Positions 39,673-39,705 of a stretch of 39,705 nt of DNA are shown here, one piece after another; the first letter of the stretch is position 1; each line of letters begins with the position of its first letter. This DNA is from Clostridiales bacterium. Its GTDB lineage: Bacteria > Bacillota > Clostridia > Oscillospirales > Oscillospiraceae. Position numbers and translations under genes: made by a program. The stretch is taken from positions 1-39,705 of the forward strand of contig JALFLH010000028.1 of assembly GCA_022774865.1 (NCBI GenBank), in the 5' to 3' direction. Below the pieces are notes generated by a model. It saw nothing but the letters and a program-made list of their open reading frames with translations, had not been told where the DNA came from and ran no database searches.

Positions 39673-39705
39673 ATGGTAGTGGGGATGTCACTTTACTCGC
39701 AGATC
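39673..39705 (+). CDS. IstA-like transposase, N-terminal start (partial)
   Basis: ATG 39673 follows AAGGAGAG; only MVVGMSLYSQI is visible before the window ends. The start resembles IstA-type transposases, but eleven residues cannot establish it. Confidence 0.35.
   Translation, partial: MVVGMSLYSQI

Overview
The window looks like a chromosomal piece of a strictly anaerobic, moderately GC-rich Firmicute. The codon style, AGGAGG ribosome binding sites, T-box, Pre/Mob-type element and acetogen-type acs genes all fit Clostridia, and my best guess is an Oscillospiraceae-like gut bacterium. That lineage call is inference; no rRNA gene is present. No CRISPR array was seen.

Layout. (1) 1-2700: the tail of an IS630-type transposase abuts an O-acetylhomoserine sulfhydrylase gene that has lost its ATG. 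It is followed by cysK, which has a strong promoter and a 16-codon upstream ORF containing a Cys-Cys pair. (2) 2700-3650: a four-helix-bundle protein, a tRNA-Gly(CCC) and a small unknown protein. (3) 3690-15880: a Wood-Ljungdahl cluster in the order metF, cooC-like, acsD, acsC-acsE fusion, a three-gene AT-rich insert, acsB, a YcxB-like membrane protein, acsV (RACo) and a DUF3786 gene. It carries the methyl from methyl-THF through the corrinoid protein to acetyl-CoA synthase, with its reactivator and a nickel-insertion ATPase, but has no CO dehydrogenase gene. (4) 15900-17340: a self-regulated MarR/TSUP exporter pair. (5) 17336-23400: a YesL-like protein and an SGNH hydrolase on the minus strand, then a sugar-type ABC importer (binding protein and two permeases, no ATPase) with an N-acetylneuraminate-lyase-like aldolase. 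Together these suggest use of sialic acid or a related sugar acid. (6) 23600-33305: a DUF4160/DUF2442 pair, two YdcF-type proteins, two paralogous leucine-rich-repeat surface proteins, a Thr T-box with a TGS-less thrS, a lipoprotein, a palindromic repeat and an M42 peptidase. (7) about 33310-39600: an integrated mobilizable element with a large serine recombinase, small HTH regulator, MobV relaxase, P4-type helicase, CHC2 zinc-finger primase, excisionase-like protein and XRE regulator. It cuts into the host gene after the peptidase. The window ends in what looks like the start of an IS21-type element.

The most unusual points are the AcsC-AcsE fusion (corrinoid protein joined to its methyltransferase by an Ala/Lys/Glu linker), the acs cluster without a CODH gene, and the AT-rich cassette inside that cluster. 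The cassette has its own promoter and terminator and encodes a secreted four-cysteine protein, a two-helix membrane protein and a membrane-anchored CxxC thioredoxin-fold protein. Also notable are the Cys-Cys leader peptide before cysK and a perfect 18-bp inverted repeat that brackets the recombinase-operon promoter of the mobile element.
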